Positions 11,164 through 22,459 of a stretch of DNA of 64,000 nt are shown here, in pieces. Every line of letters begins with the position of its first letter. The stretch's first letter is position 1. Source of the DNA: Bos javanicus (lineage: Eukaryota > Chordata > Mammalia > Artiodactyla > Bovidae); NCBI RefSeq assembly GCF_032452875.1, contig NC_083876.1:992001-1056000 (forward strand), read 5' to 3'. The notes beneath the pieces are model-generated. The model saw only the letters and a list, made by a program, of their open reading frames with translations, was not told the DNA's origin and ran no database searches. Both the position numbers and the translations under genes were made by a program.

Positions 11164-11588
11164 AGTGAAGTAAGCCAGAAAGAAAAACACCAATACAGTG
11201 TACTAACGCATATATATGGAATTTAGAAAGATGGTAACAATAACCCTGTGTACGAGACTGCAAAAGAGACACCGATGTATAGATCAGTCTTATGGACTCT
11301 GTGGGAGAGGGAGAGGGTGGAGAGATTTGGGAGAATAGCATTGAAACATTTATAATATCATGTATGAAACGAATCGCCAGTCCAGGTTCGATGCACGATA
11401 CTGGATGCTTGGGGCTGGTGCACTGGGATGACCCAGAGGGAGGGTAGGAGAGGGGGGTGGGAGGGGGGTTCAGGATGGGGAACACGGGTATACCTGTGGA
11501 GGATTTATGTTGATGTATGGCAAAACCAATACAATATTGCAAAGTAATTAGCCTCCAATTAAAATAAATAAATTTATATTTTAAAAAA
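9703..11588 (+). mobile_element. younger 5'-truncated L1 (ruminant L1_BT type)
   Basis: This plus-strand L1 starts inside ORF2 at KYLGIYLPKETKDLYIENYK. It runs through the ORF2 C-terminal domain, the 3' UTR with its G-rich tract, and an A-rich end at about 11575-11588. The ORF2 frame is almost clean: a TAG at 10618 (normally a Trp codon) and a TAG at 11161 (normally a Gln codon) are the clear defects up to the natural stop near 11223. This makes it one of the less decayed L1 segments in the window. No TSD was found, perhaps because its 5' side is an inversion breakpoint. Confidence 0.92.
11437..11470 (+). other. G-rich tract of L1 3' UTR (possible G-quadruplex)
   Basis: The run contains several G3-G6 blocks separated by 1-4 bases within about 34 bp. 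Such G-rich stretches are a common property of L1 3' UTRs and could fold as a G-quadruplex in DNA or RNA. I infer folding from the spacing only. Confidence 0.6.
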
Positions 11589-11890
11589 AGACAAGGGAGA
11601 AGTATAGACAGAAACAAGGAATTTATGAGTAAATTTGTTATGTTTGAGAATAGGCATTCTGCCAATCTTAAAAGAACAGGTAACAAGGCTTATTTCTTCC
11701 TTACAAGAGCCCACCAACCCTCAGTCCACGTGAACATGCTATCGTTAGGAGAGAATAGAAGTGAGGAGGGGACGCAGCTACCAGGAAGTGGTCTGACACA
11801 AACATGCTATGCAGCTTTGACCTTCCTCCAGTGACTGTTAACACACTATCAATTTTAGTTTGATATTAAACTATTAAACTTTGAAAATTT
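11589..11890. other. unassigned sequence between two L1 elements
   Basis: About 300 bp with no repeat or coding signal that I recognise. It separates the plus-strand L1 (ends 11588) from the minus-strand L1 (begins about 11891). Confidence 0.5.
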
Positions 11891-14800
11891 TGCTTATTTT
11901 TTAGTTGAAGGATAATTAGTTTACAGAATTTTGTTGTTTTCTGTCAAACTTAAACATGAATTAGCGACAGATATACATGTATCCCCTTCTCCTCAAACCT
12001 CTTTCCCATCTCCCTCCCCATCCCACTCCTCAGGTTGATACAGATCCCCTGCTTGAGTTTCCTGAGACATACAGCAAATTCCCGTTGGCTATCTATTTTA
12101 CATATGGTAATGTAAGTTTCCCTGTTACTTTCTCCATACATCTCACCCTCTCCTCCATTGTCTCCATGTCCATAAGTCTGTTTAATATATCTCTTTCTCC
12201 ATTGCTGACCTGCAAATAAATTCTTCGATAATATCTTTTGAGATTTCATATATATGCATTTTCATACAATATTCATCATTCTTTTTCTAACGTACTTTAT
12301 TCTTAATAATCGGCTCTAGGTTCATCCACCTCATTGGAATTGACCAAATGTATTCACTTTTATGGTTGAGTAATAGTCCATTGTATATATTTACCACAGC
12401 TTCTTTATCCATTCATCTGTCGACGGACATCTGGTTGCTTCCCATGTTCTAGTTATTATAAATAGTTCTGCAGTGAACAATGGGATACATGTGTCTTTTT
12501 CAATTTTGGCTTCTCAGGGTATATGCCTAGGAGTGGGATTGCTGGGTCATATGGTAGTTTTATTCCTAGTTTTTTTTTTTTTTCCCAAAGAATTTCCATA
12601 CTGTCTTCCATAGTGGCTGTGTCAATTTGCATTCCACACCATCTCTAGCATTTTTTTTTTTTTTTTGGTAGACTTTTTGATGATGGCCATTCTGACTGGT
12701 GAGAGGTGATATCTCATTGTAGCTTTGATTTGCATTTTTCTAATAATGAGAGATGCTGAGAATCTTTTCACTTGTTTATTAGCCTTCTGTATGTCTTCTT
12801 TGGAGAAATGTCTGTTTAGGCCTTTTCCCCACATTTTGATTGGGTTGTTTGTTTTTCTGATATTGAGTTGTATGTATTTTGGAAATTAATCCTTTGTCAG
12901 TTGTTTCACTTGTTATAATTTTCTCCCATTCTGAGGGTTAACTTTTCACCTTGTTTATAGTTTCCTTTCCTTTGCAAAAGTTTTCAAGTTTAATCAGATC
13001 CCACTTGTTTACTTTTGTTTTTATTTCTCTTACTCTAGGAGGTGGGTCATAGAGGATCTTGCTTTGATTTATATCATCGAGTGTTCTGCCTATGCTTTCC
13101 TCTAAGAATTTTACAGTTTCTGGTCTTTCATTTAGGTCTTTAATCCATTTTGTGGTTATCTTTGTGTATAGCATTAAAAATTGTTTTAATATCATTCTTT
13201 TACATGTAACTGTCCAATTTCCCCAGCACCACTTATTGAAGAACCTGTCTTTGCCCCATTGTATATTCTTTCCTCCTTTGTCAAAAATAAGGTACCCATT
13301 GGTGCATGGGCTTATCTCTGGGCTTTCTATCTTGTTCCATTGATCTATATTTCTGTTTTTGTGTAAGTATCATAGTGTCTGGATGACTGTAGCTTTGTAG
13401 TATAATCTGAAGTCAGGATGGTTGACTCCTCCAGCTTCATTCTTCTTTCTCAAAACTGCTTTAGCTATTTAAGGGTCTTTTGTGCTTCCATATGGAGAAG
13501 AAAATGGCAACCCACTCCAGTATTCTTGCCTGGAAAATCCCATGAACAGAGGAGCCTGGTAGGCTACAGTCCATGGGGTCGCAAAGAGTCAGACATGACT
13601 GAGCAACTTCACTTCATTCACTTCATACTTTATCACTGAAGGAGTAAATGGCAACCCACTCCAGTATTCTTGTCTTGAGAATCCTATGGGCAGGGAAGCC
13701 TGGCAGGCCATGGTCCATGGGGTCGCAGAGAGTTGGACATGACTGAAGTGACTGAGCAAGCAAGCGAGTGCTTCCATATGAATTGTGAAAATTTTTGCTC
13801 TAGTTCTGTGAAAAAATGCAACTGGTAATTTGATAGGAATCACATTGAATCTGTAGATTGCATTTGGTGACAATAATTTTCACAGTATTGATTCTTCTTA
13901 CCCAGGAACATGGAATCTCTCTCCATCCATTTATGTCATCTTTGATTTCTTTCATTAGTGTCTTATAATTTTCTATGTACAATTCTTTTGTCTCCTTAGA
14001 TAAGTTTATTCCTAATATTTAATTATTTTTGTTTCAATACTGAATGGGATTGATTCCTTAATTTATCTTTCTGATTTTTCATTGTTAGTATATAGAAATG
14101 CAAATAATTTCTGTGTATTGATTTTGTATCCTGTGACTTTGCTAAATCACCAATTAGCACTAGTAATTTCATGATCTAGTAAGATCTAGTAAGTATCTTT
14201 AGGTTTTTCTATGTATAGTATCATGTCATCTGAAAACAGTGACAGCTATATTTCTTCTTTTCTGATATGAATTCATTTTATCTCTCTTTCTTCTCTAATT
14301 ACTATAGCTAGGGCTTCCAAAACTTTGTTGAATAATAGTTGTTAGTGTGGACACACTTGTCTGGTTCCTGATCTTAAGGGGAATTCTTTCAGTTTCTCAC
14401 CATTGAGAATAATGTTTGCTGTAGGCTCACCATATATGGCCTTTACTATGTTGAGGTAGGTTCCTTCTATGCCCATTTTTTGAAGAGTTTGAATCATAAA
14501 TAGATGTTGAATTTTGTCAAAGGCATTTTCTGCATCTATTGAGATTATCATATGGTTTTTATCCTTCAGTTTGTTAATATGGTGTATCACATTGATTGAT
14601 TTGCATATATTAAAGAATCCTTGCATCCCTGGAATAAACCCAACTTGATCACGGTGTATGAGCTTTTAGATGTGTTGCTGGATTCTGTATGCTAAAATTT
14701 TGTCGAGGATTTTTGCGTCTATGTTCATCAGTGATATTGGCCTGCAGTTTTCTTTTTTTGTGTTGCCTATGTCTGGTTTTGGTATCAGGGTGATGGTAGC

Positions 14801-15766
14801 CACGTGGAATGAGTTTAGAAATGTTCTTTCCTCTACAATTATTGAAACTTTTAGAAATACAAGTATTAGCTCTTCTCTAAATCTTTGATAAAATTCACGT
14901 AGGAAGCCATCTGGTCCTGGGTTTTTGTTTTTTGGGAGATTTTTTTTTTTTTTTTATCACAGCTTCGATCTCAGTGCTTGTAATTGGGTTATTCATAATT
15001 TCTATTTCTTCCTGATTCAGTCTTGGAAGATTGAACTTTTCTAAGAATATGTCCATTTCATCCAGGTTATCCATTTTATTGCCATATAGTTGTACATAAT
15101 AGTCTCTTATAATCCTTTGTATTTCTGCATTGTCTATTATAACATCTCCTTTTTTATTTCTAATTTTGTTGATTTGATCCTTCTCTCTTTTTTTCTTGAG
15201 GAGTCTGGCTAAAGGTTTATCAATTTTGTTAATCTTCTCAAAGAATCAGCTTTTAGTTTTATTAATCTTTACTATTGTTTCTTTCATTTCTTTCTCATTT
15301 ATTTCTGCTCAGATCTTTATGATTTCTTTCCTTCTGCTAATTGGGGGAGGGGGGTTCTTCTTTTTTCCAGTTGTTTTAGGTGTAAAGTTAGGTTGCATAT
15401 TCGATGTTTTTCTTGTTTCTTGAGGTAGGATTGTATTGCTGTAAACTTCCCTCTGAGAACTGCTTTGGTTGCATCCCATAGGTTTTGAGTTGTCATGTTT
15501 TCATTGTCATTTGTTTCTAGGAACTTTTTAATTTTCCTTTTGATTTTTTCAGTGATCTGTTCTTTATGTAGAAATGTACTGTTTAATCTCAATGCATTTG
15601 TGTTTCTTATAGTTGTTTGTGTTTTTTTTTTTTTTCTTGTAATTGATATCTAGTCTCATAGAGCTGTGATTGGAAAAGATGCTTGACATGATTTCAATTT
15701 TCTTAAATTTACTGAGGTTTGATTTGTGACCCAAGATGTGGTCTATCCTAGAGAATGTTCCATGTG
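11891..15766 (-). mobile_element. old L1 LINE, 3' UTR and ORF2 (first part of a nested stack)
   Basis: The minus strand reads as an older L1: 3' UTR (about 11891-12230), ORF2 C-terminus (12622-13195 with HFSKEDIQKANKQVKRFSASL and KWIKDLNERPETVKFLEESIG), then RT and endonuclease-side sequence (14342-15803). Many stops and frameshifts interrupt it. It is split by the Bov-A2 at 13495-13767 and by the solo LTR at 15767-17040. It then resumes at 17041 and, after a BovB insertion, possibly again at 21947. Confidence 0.92.
13495..13767 (+). mobile_element. Bov-A2 SINE
   Basis: This is a sense-orientation Bov-A dimer (two 'ggcaacccactccagtattc' blocks, each followed by a 'ggtcgcaaagagt'-type block) with an (agca)-rich tail. 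A perfect 13-bp TSD gtgcttccatatg flanks it at 13482-13494 and 13768-13780. It lies within L1 ORF2. Confidence 0.96.
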
Positions 15767-15817
15767 TGTTGGGGGCCGGCGTGAGGCACTCCATCCGTGG
15801 CAAAGGTCATGAGGAAG

Positions 15818-15852
15818 GAGGCTCGATATACGCAAATGCGGGATCGAGCCTC
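15818..15852. repeat. inverted repeat in the LTR U3 region
   Basis: The perfect 10-bp arms gaggctcgat (15818-15827) and atcgagcctc (15843-15852) enclose a 15-base loop that itself contains cgcaaatgcg. It lies 50 bp inside the LTR start, in the presumed U3, and could be a protein-binding site or a hairpin. Confidence 0.75.
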
Positions 15853-16574
15853 AGGAGTCCCCCTGGAAATTCTCAAGCATCTACCCCCATAACCAGAGCC
15901 TGCCTACTTTGCTACTTTGTGCTCTCACCTACACCTCTGACTTTTTGGGGGGCTGTCCCCCACCACCTCTTTTGGAGAAGGAGTTAACTTAGAGCTCCAG
16001 TTAATAATAATTCCTTGGCGTGATAGGAGTGTTTCAACCTACAAACTCCTCTGAAGGTTCTCTAGCCTGCCTGACAGGCTTGTCCAGCCACATGTGATTG
16101 CTCACAGCCCCCCAACCATGAGAGGCATGAGATGCTTTAAACCTTCTAAAAACAGGTTCTTTAGAGAAGTTAGAAAACTATAAGTACAATGGGCTGATTA
16201 GAAATTGTACTGGTGAAGGGTTTTTCATTTGTTGAGCCAATGTTTGTTGCTAAGTCTCCACATCCCCTGCCCTTACACACATTAATGAATATATAGAAGA
16301 AATAAGTATTAACCTTTGATATTAATCACATTAGACCTTAGGCTAAGTAAATTCTTTCCTTAATAAAACCCACTACACCCTCACCCTATAGGAATGTAAC
16401 TTTATTTGGGTGGCGTCTGTTTCAAGAATAATCACCCCTGGAGAAATAAGTGTTCTGGTTGACTGACTGCTGTCACAAGGAGAGGGTCATAAATTGTCAG
16501 CAGGCCCCCCTGGCCAGAAGATGATGTAACACCCCTAAGACCTCTGTATACATTTGTATGAAGCACCTGACTTT

Positions 16575-16652
16575 AATAAAAGTCAGGACTGCTGTCCCTG
16601 CGTGACTTTTGTATAACACCTCAGTGTATAAAAACAGACCCTGGAAAATAAA
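16575..16652 (+). promoter_or_regulatory. LTR core promoter / poly(A) signals
   Basis: The plus strand has AATAAA at 16575-16580, a TATA-like TATAAAAA at 16627-16634, and a second AATAAA at 16647-16652. The close spacing of TATA and AATAAA is compatible with the U3/R boundary of an LTR, placing the presumed start of transcription roughly at 16655-16665. Position is inferred from motif spacing only. Confidence 0.5.
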
Positions 16653-17040
16653 GAATTGGGATCAGTTCCTCGAAAGACTGGTCTCCCCATGTCGCTCTCT
16701 CTCTCACTCTGGCTGAGTCTCCATCTGGAGCACGGAACCCGCCATGCTTACTAATTATGCCTGGGCTTCTAAGATCTGACCGGGGAGGCCTCAGTGTCTC
16801 CTCTCCTTCGGGAGAACGGAAGGACGCCTGCGGCCTACATAAGTGATGCAAGCTTCTTGTCTTGAAGTTTTATTGGTCTCCTGCGTAAACCAAGCTACTC
16901 AGCCTCTTTTCTCCACTGAATTTTCCTACTGAGCTATCCTCATTCTATTACTCTTTATATCTTTGATGAATATTTAAATTAAGTCGCCGACGCCATCTCC
17001 CCTTTGAATACCCTGGATCAGCCGGGGCTGGACCTTGGCA

Positions 17041-18887
17041 CATGTGTACTTGAGAAGAAGGTGTATTCTTCTGCATTTGGATGAAATGTCCTGAAGATAT
17101 TAATGAGATCCATCTCATCTAATGTGTCATTTAAGACTTGGGGTGTTAAAGTCTCCTACTATTATTGTGTTACTGCTAATTTCTTCTTCTATGTCTGTTA
17201 GAGTTTATCTTATGTATTGAGATGCTCCTATGTAGATGAGTAGATATTTACAATTGCTATGTCTTCCTCCTGGATTGATCCTTTGATGATTATGTAGTGT
17301 CCTTCCTTATCTCTTGTAATATTCTTTATTTTAAGATATACTTTGTATGATATGAGGATTGCTACTCCAGCTTTCTTTTGCTCTCCATCTGCATGGAATA
17401 TATTTTTCTATCCTCTCACTTTCCATCTAGCTGTGAATGAGGTTTGAAGAGGGTTTCTTGTTAGCAACATATATATGGGTCTTGTTTTTTATCCATTCAG
17501 CCAGTCTGTGTCTTTTGTTTAGAACATTTAATTAGTTTCATTTAAAGCAAGTATTCATAAATATGTTCCTATTGCCATTTTCTTAATTGTTTGGGGTTTG
17601 TTTTTGTAGGCCTTCTTCTGTATTCTATTTCCTGACTATATAAGTCTCTTTAACATTTGTTGTAATGTTGGTTTGTTGGTACAGAATTCTCTTAACTTTT
17701 GCTGGTCTGAAAAGCTTTTGATTTCTCCATCAATTTTGATTGAGATCCTTGGTGGGTAGAATAATCTCGGTTGTAGATTTTTCCCTTTCAGTACTTTAAA
17801 TATATCCTGCCATTCCTTTCTGGCCTGCAGAGTTTCTGCTGAAAGATCGTTAAACACATGGGGTTTCCCTTATATGTTACTGGTTGCTTTTCCCTTGCTG
17901 CTTTTAATACGCTTTCTTTGTGTTTAATCTTTGCTAGTTTGATTAGTAACCTGTCTCAGCATGTTTCTCCTTGGTCCTGTATGGGACTGTTTGCACCTCG
18001 TGTACTTGACTGACTATTTTCCTTTTTCATGTTAGGGAAATTTTCAACTATAATCTCTTCAAAAAATTTCTCATACCATTTCTTTTTATCTTCTTCTTTG
18101 GGACCCCTATTTTGAACATTGGTGCATTTAATATTTCCCAGAGGTCTCTGAAACTATACTCAGTTCTTTTCATTCTTTTTACTTTATTCTGCTTTTCAGC
18201 AGTTATTTCCACCATTTTATCTTCCTGTTCAATGATCTGTTCTGCTTCAGATATTCCGCTATTGATTCATGCTAGAATCAATTGAATAGCATCATATTTT
18301 TAATTTCAATAATTCTGTTATTTGTCTCTATACATTTATTCTTTCATTCTTCTAGGTCTTTGTTAATTGATTCTTACATTTTTTCCATTCTGTTTTCAAG
18401 GTTTTTAATCATCTTTACTATCATTATTCAAAATTCTTTTTCAGGTAGTTTGCCTATTTCCTCCTCATTTATTTGGACTTCTGTGTTTCTAGTTTGCTCC
18501 TTTATTTGTGCAGTATTTCTCTGCCTTTTCATTTTATTCTTAACTTATTCTGTCTGAGGTCTCCTTTTCTCACACTTCAAGGTTGAATTCCTTCTTCCTT
18601 TTGGTTTCTGTCCTCCTAAGTATGGTCCAGTAGTTTGTGTAAACTTCATATAGGGTAAGATTTGTGCTGAGGGTTTTTTTTTTTTTTTCCCCCATTCGGA
18701 AGGGCAGGGTTGAGTGAGGTTGTAATCCTGTCTGCTGATGACTGGGTTTGTATTTTTGTCTTATTTTTTGTTTGGATGAGGGATCCTGCACAGGGTGCTA
18801 CTGGTGGTTGGTTGATGCCATGTCTTGTATTCAAGTGGTTTCCTTTGTGTGAGTTCTCACTATTTGATACTTCCTAGGGTTAGTTCT
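17041..18887 (-). mobile_element. old L1 LINE, ORF2 start, ORF1 and 5' UTR (second part of nested stack)
   Basis: This continues the L1 after the LTR. On the minus strand it covers the ORF2 endonuclease N-terminal region (about 17047-17560), then ORF1 (about 17600-18500; a 73-codon piece at 17636-17857 has the LSAETLQARKEWQDIFKVLK signature). Probable 5' UTR (about 18560-18887) follows, containing a poly(T) run at 18677-18688. All frames are broken. It is interrupted at 18888 by the BovB element. Confidence 0.88.
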
Positions 18888-20059
18888 TCTTTTCACAGCT
18901 ATTTGTAAGGCCTCCCCAGACAGCCATTTTGCTTTTTTGCATTTCTTTTCCATGAGGATGGTCTTAATCCCTGTCTCCTGTACAATGGCACGAAACTCAT
19001 TCCATAGTTTATCAGGCACTCTATCTATCAGATCTAGGCCCTTAAATCTATTTCTCCCTTCCACTGTATAATCATAAGGAATTTTATTTAGGTCATACCT
19101 CAATGGTCTAGTGGTTCTCCCTACTTTCTTCAATTTAAGTCTGAATTTGGTAATAAGGAGTTCATGATCTGAGCCACAGTCAGCTCCTGGTCTTGTTTTT
19201 GTTGACTGTATAGAGTTTCTCCATCTTTGGCTGCAAAGAACATACTCAATCTGATTTCGGTGTTGACCATCTGGTGATGCCCATGTGTAGAGTCTTCTCT
19301 TGTGTTGTTGGAAGAGGGTGTTTCCTATGACCAGTGCATTTTCTTGGCAAAACTCTATTAGTCTTTGCCCCTCTTCATTCCGTATTCCAAGGCCAAATTT
19401 GCCTGTTACTCCAGGTGTTTCTTGACTTCCTACTTTTGCATTCCAGTCCCCTATAATGAAAAGGACATCCTTTTTGGGTGTTAGTTCTAAAAGGTCTTGT
19501 AGGTCTTCATAGAACCGTTCAACTTCAGCTTCTTCAGCATTACTGGTTGGGGCATAGACTTGGATTACTGTGATATTGAATGGTTTGCCTTGGAAACGAA
19601 CAGAGATCATTCTGTCATTTTTGAGATTGCATCCAAGTACTGCATTTCGGACTCTTTTGTTAACCATGATGGCTACTCCATTTCTTCTGAGGGATTCTTG
19701 CCTGCAGTAGTAGATATAATGGTCATCTGAGTTAAATTCACCCATTCCAGTACATTTGAGTTCTCTGATTCCTAGAATGTCGACATTCACTCTTGCCATC
19801 TCTTGTTTGACCACTTCCAATTTGCCTTGATTCGTGGACCTGACATTCGAGGTTCCTATGCAATATTGCTCTTTACAGCATTGGACCTTGCTTCTATCAC
19901 CAGTCACATCCACAGCTGGGTATTCTTTTTGCTTTGGCTCCATCCCTTCATTCTTTCTGGAGTTATTTCTCAATTGATCTCCATTAGCATATTGGGCATC
20001 TATTGACCTGGGGAGTTCCTCTTTCAGTATCCTATCATTTTGCCTTTTCATACTGTTCA
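18888..20059 (-). pseudogene. BovB endonuclease domain (inverted 5' part)
   Basis: The minus strand carries an open frame of about 400 codons that begins near MNSMKRQNDRILKEELPRS. Apurinic-endonuclease-like motifs follow in order: CIGTSNVRSTNQGK, GIRELKCTGMGEF, VIQVYAPTS, FIIGDWNAKVGSQ (catalytic Asp/Asn) and ADCGSDHELLITKF (SDH box). It ends at RVPDKLW...SGEALQIAVKRR, after which the frame runs into the target DNA at 18887. The enzyme nicks target DNA to prime reverse transcription. The common BovB form has Trp in the TWNVRS and ELKWTG boxes; here they are Ser and Cys, so activity is doubtful even before the inversion is considered. The domain itself has no premature stop. Confidence 0.92.
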
Positions 20060-21906
20060 TGGCTGTGAAAAGAAGAAAAGCAAAAAGCAAAGGAGAAAAG
20101 GAAAGATATATGCATCTGAATGCAGAGTTCCAAAGAATAGCAAGAAGAGAAAAGAAAGCCTTCCTCAGAGATCAATGCAAAGAAAAAGAGGAAAACAACA
20201 GAATGGGAAAGACTAGAGATCTCTTCAAGAAAATTAGAGATACCAAGGGAACATTTCATGCAAAGATAGGCTCGATAAAGGACAGAAATGGTATGGACCT
20301 AACAGAAGCAGAAGATATTAAGAAGAGGTAGCAAGAATACACAGAAGAACGGTACAAAAAAGATCTTCACGACCCAGATAATTACAATGATGTGATCACT
20401 CACCTAGAGCCAGACATCCTGGAATGTGAAGTCAAGTGGGCCTTAGAAAGCATCACTATGAACAAAGCTAGTGGAGGTGATGGAATTCCAGTTAAGCTAT
20501 TTCAAATCCTGAAAGATGATGCCATGAAAGTGCTGCACTCAATATGCCAGAAAATTTGGGAAACTCAGAAGTGGTCACAGGACTGGAAAAAGTCAGTTTT
20601 CATTCCAATCCCAAAGAAAGTCAATGCCAAGGAATGCTCAAATTACTGCACAGTTGCACTCATCTCACATGCTAGTAAAGTAATGCTCAAAATTCTCCAA
20701 GCCAGGCTTCAGCAATATGTGAACCATGAACTTCCTGATGTTCAAGCTGGTTTTAGAAAAGGCAGAGGAACCAGAGATCAAATTGCCAACATCTGCTGGA
20801 TCATCAAAAAAGCAAGAGAGTTCCAGAAAAACATCTATTTCTGCTTTACTGACTATGCCAAAGCCTTTGACTATGTGGATCACAATAAACTGTGGAAAAG
20901 TCTTCAATAAATGGGAATAGCAGAGCACCTGTCCTGCCTCTTGAGAAATTTGTATGCAGGTCAGAAAGCAACAGTTAGAACTGGACATGGAACAAAAGAC
21001 TGGTTCCAAATAGGAAAAGGAGTACATCAAGGCTGTATATTGTCTCCCCGTTTATTTAACTTATATGCAGAGTACATCATGAGAAACGCTGGGCTTAAAG
21101 AAACACAAGCTGGAATCAAGATTGCCAGGAGAAATATCAATAACCTCAGATATGCAGATGACACCACCCTTATGGCAGAAAGTGAAGAGGAACTCAAAAG
21201 CCTCTTGATGAAAGTGAAAGAGGAGAGTGAAAGAGTTGGCTTAAAGCTCAACATTCAGAAAACTAAGATCATGGCATCTGGTCCCATCACTTCATGGCAA
21301 ATAGATGGGGAAACAGTGGAAACAGTGTCAGAGTTTATTTTTCTGGGCTCCAAAAGCACTGCAGATTGTGATTGCAGCCATGAAATTAAAAGACACTTAC
21401 TCCTTGAAATGAAAGTTATGACCAACCTAGATAGCATATTCAAAAGCAGAGACATTACTTTGTCACCAAAGGTCTGGCTAGTCAAGGCTATGGTTTTTCC
21501 TGTGGTCCTGTATGGATGTGAGAGTTGGACTGTGAAGAAAGCTGAGCACCAAAGAATTGATGCTTTTGAACTGTGGTGTTGGAGAAGACTCTTGAGAGTC
21601 CCTTGGACTGCAAGGAGATCCAACCAGTCCATTCTGAAGAAGATCAGCCCTGGGATTTTTTGGAAGGAATGATGCTAAAGCTGAAACTCCAGTGCCTTGG
21701 CCACCTCATGCGAAGAGTTGACTCATTGGAAAAGACTCTGATGCTGGGAGGGATTGGGGGCAGGAGGAGAAGCGGATGACAAAGGATGAGATGGCTGGAT
21801 GGCATCACTGACTTGATGGACGTGAGTCTGGGTGAACTCCGCGAGTTGGTGATGGACAGGGAGGCCTGGCGTGCTGCGATTCATGGGGTCGCAAAGAGTC
21901 GGACAT
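20060..21906 (+). pseudogene. BovB reverse transcriptase (3' part), with stops
   Basis: The plus strand encodes the rest of the BovB protein in one frame: linker from VKRRKAKSKGEKERYMHLNA, a TAG at 20329, then TNKASGG-like and IPIPKKVNAKEC segments, RT palm AKAFDYVDHNKLW, a TAA at 20908, then LSPRLFNLYAEYIMRNAG, NNLRYADDTTLMAE (YADD box intact) and YGCESWTVKKAEHQR to a stop at 21670. The C-terminal segment continues in another frame. Only two in-frame stops and one late frameshift make this the best-preserved RT region here, but it is separated from its endonuclease by the inversion. Confidence 0.92.
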
Positions 21907-21946
21907 GACTGAGGGACTGAATTGAACTGAAATGAGGGTTAGTTCT

Positions 21947-22200
21947 CTGGTAGTCTAGCTTATTAGTGTCAGTGTTCCACTCCAAAGGCTCAAGACTTAA
22001 TCTCTGGATTATGGCGATAGCCTTCTGACTTGTCTTATAGCTTCTGCCTTGGCCAGCTTCAGTTAGTTCTCCATCACTTTCTGCATGATTCATTCTGGAG
22101 GTCGGAAGTCCAAGATAAACCTGCTAGCTAGGCAAGTTTCCTTCAGAGACCTCATCTCTCAGCTTGTGAGTCTAATCTATTAAATTTCCAATACCATGGA
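21947..22200 (-). mobile_element. probable remainder of the old L1 5' UTR
   Basis: Sequence after the BovB TSD should continue the L1 5' region interrupted at 18887. I recognise no coding motif and assign it by continuity rather than similarity. It could equally be flanking DNA upstream of the L1. Ends at the Bov-tA TSD. Confidence 0.4.
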
Positions 22201-22212
22201 TATACTGCATAT

Positions 22213-22421
22213 TGGGGAACTTCCCTGGTGTCTCAAATGGTAAAGCATCTACCCGCAATGTGGGAGACCTGGGTTTAATCCCTGGGTCAGGAAAATCCCC
22301 TGGAGAAGGAAATGGCAACCCAATCCAGTGCTCTTGCCTGGAAAATCCCATGGACGGAGGAGCCTGGTAGGCTACAGTCCATGGGGTCGCAAAGAGTCAG
22401 ACATGACTGAGCGACTTCACT
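22213..22421 (+). mobile_element. Bov-tA SINE
   Basis: It begins with a tRNA-related head (cttccctggtgtctcaaatgg as the A-box side; gggtttaatccc as the B box), followed by one Bov-A unit. A perfect 12-bp TSD tatactgcatat lies at 22201-22212 and 22422-22433. Confidence 0.95.
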
Positions 22422-22459
22422 TATACTGCATATCACATTGGTATATGTAATATATGTAT

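Larger units (their letters stand above)
15767..17040 (+). mobile_element. solo LTR of an endogenous retrovirus (class II type)
   Basis: A 1274-bp block interrupts the L1 precisely. It begins TGTTGGGGGCC and ends CTTGGCA, and is flanked by a perfect 6-bp duplication catgtg at 15761-15766 and 17041-17046. The L1 sequence reads on without loss once the block and one duplication are removed. TG...CA ends plus a 6-bp duplication are typical of betaretrovirus-like (ERV2) integration. The internal AATAAA and TATA-like motifs are on the plus strand, which sets orientation. No gag, pol or env sequence is present, so this is a solo LTR left by LTR-LTR recombination. The opening sequence reminds me of a bovine ERV LTR consensus (BTLTR-type), but I cannot confirm the family. 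Confidence 0.92.
18888..21934. mobile_element. near full-length BovB LINE with 5' inversion
   Basis: A 3047-bp BovB is bounded by a perfect 12-bp TSD, agggttagttct, at 18876-18887 and 21935-21946. Its 5' part (18888-20059) lies in minus orientation and its 3' part (20060-21934) in plus orientation. The shared sequence gctgtgaaaag occurs near the outer end of the inverted part and at the start of the sense part, so the two parts meet at nearly the same point of the element. This is the expected structure of twin priming during reverse transcription. Length is close to the roughly 3.2 kb of a complete BovB. Confidence 0.95.

Noticed and set aside
22213..22280. tRNA-like sequence with A- and B-box similarity
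   Set aside because: It is the tRNA-derived head of a Bov-tA SINE. No complete cloverleaf with acceptor stem and anticodon arm can be drawn.
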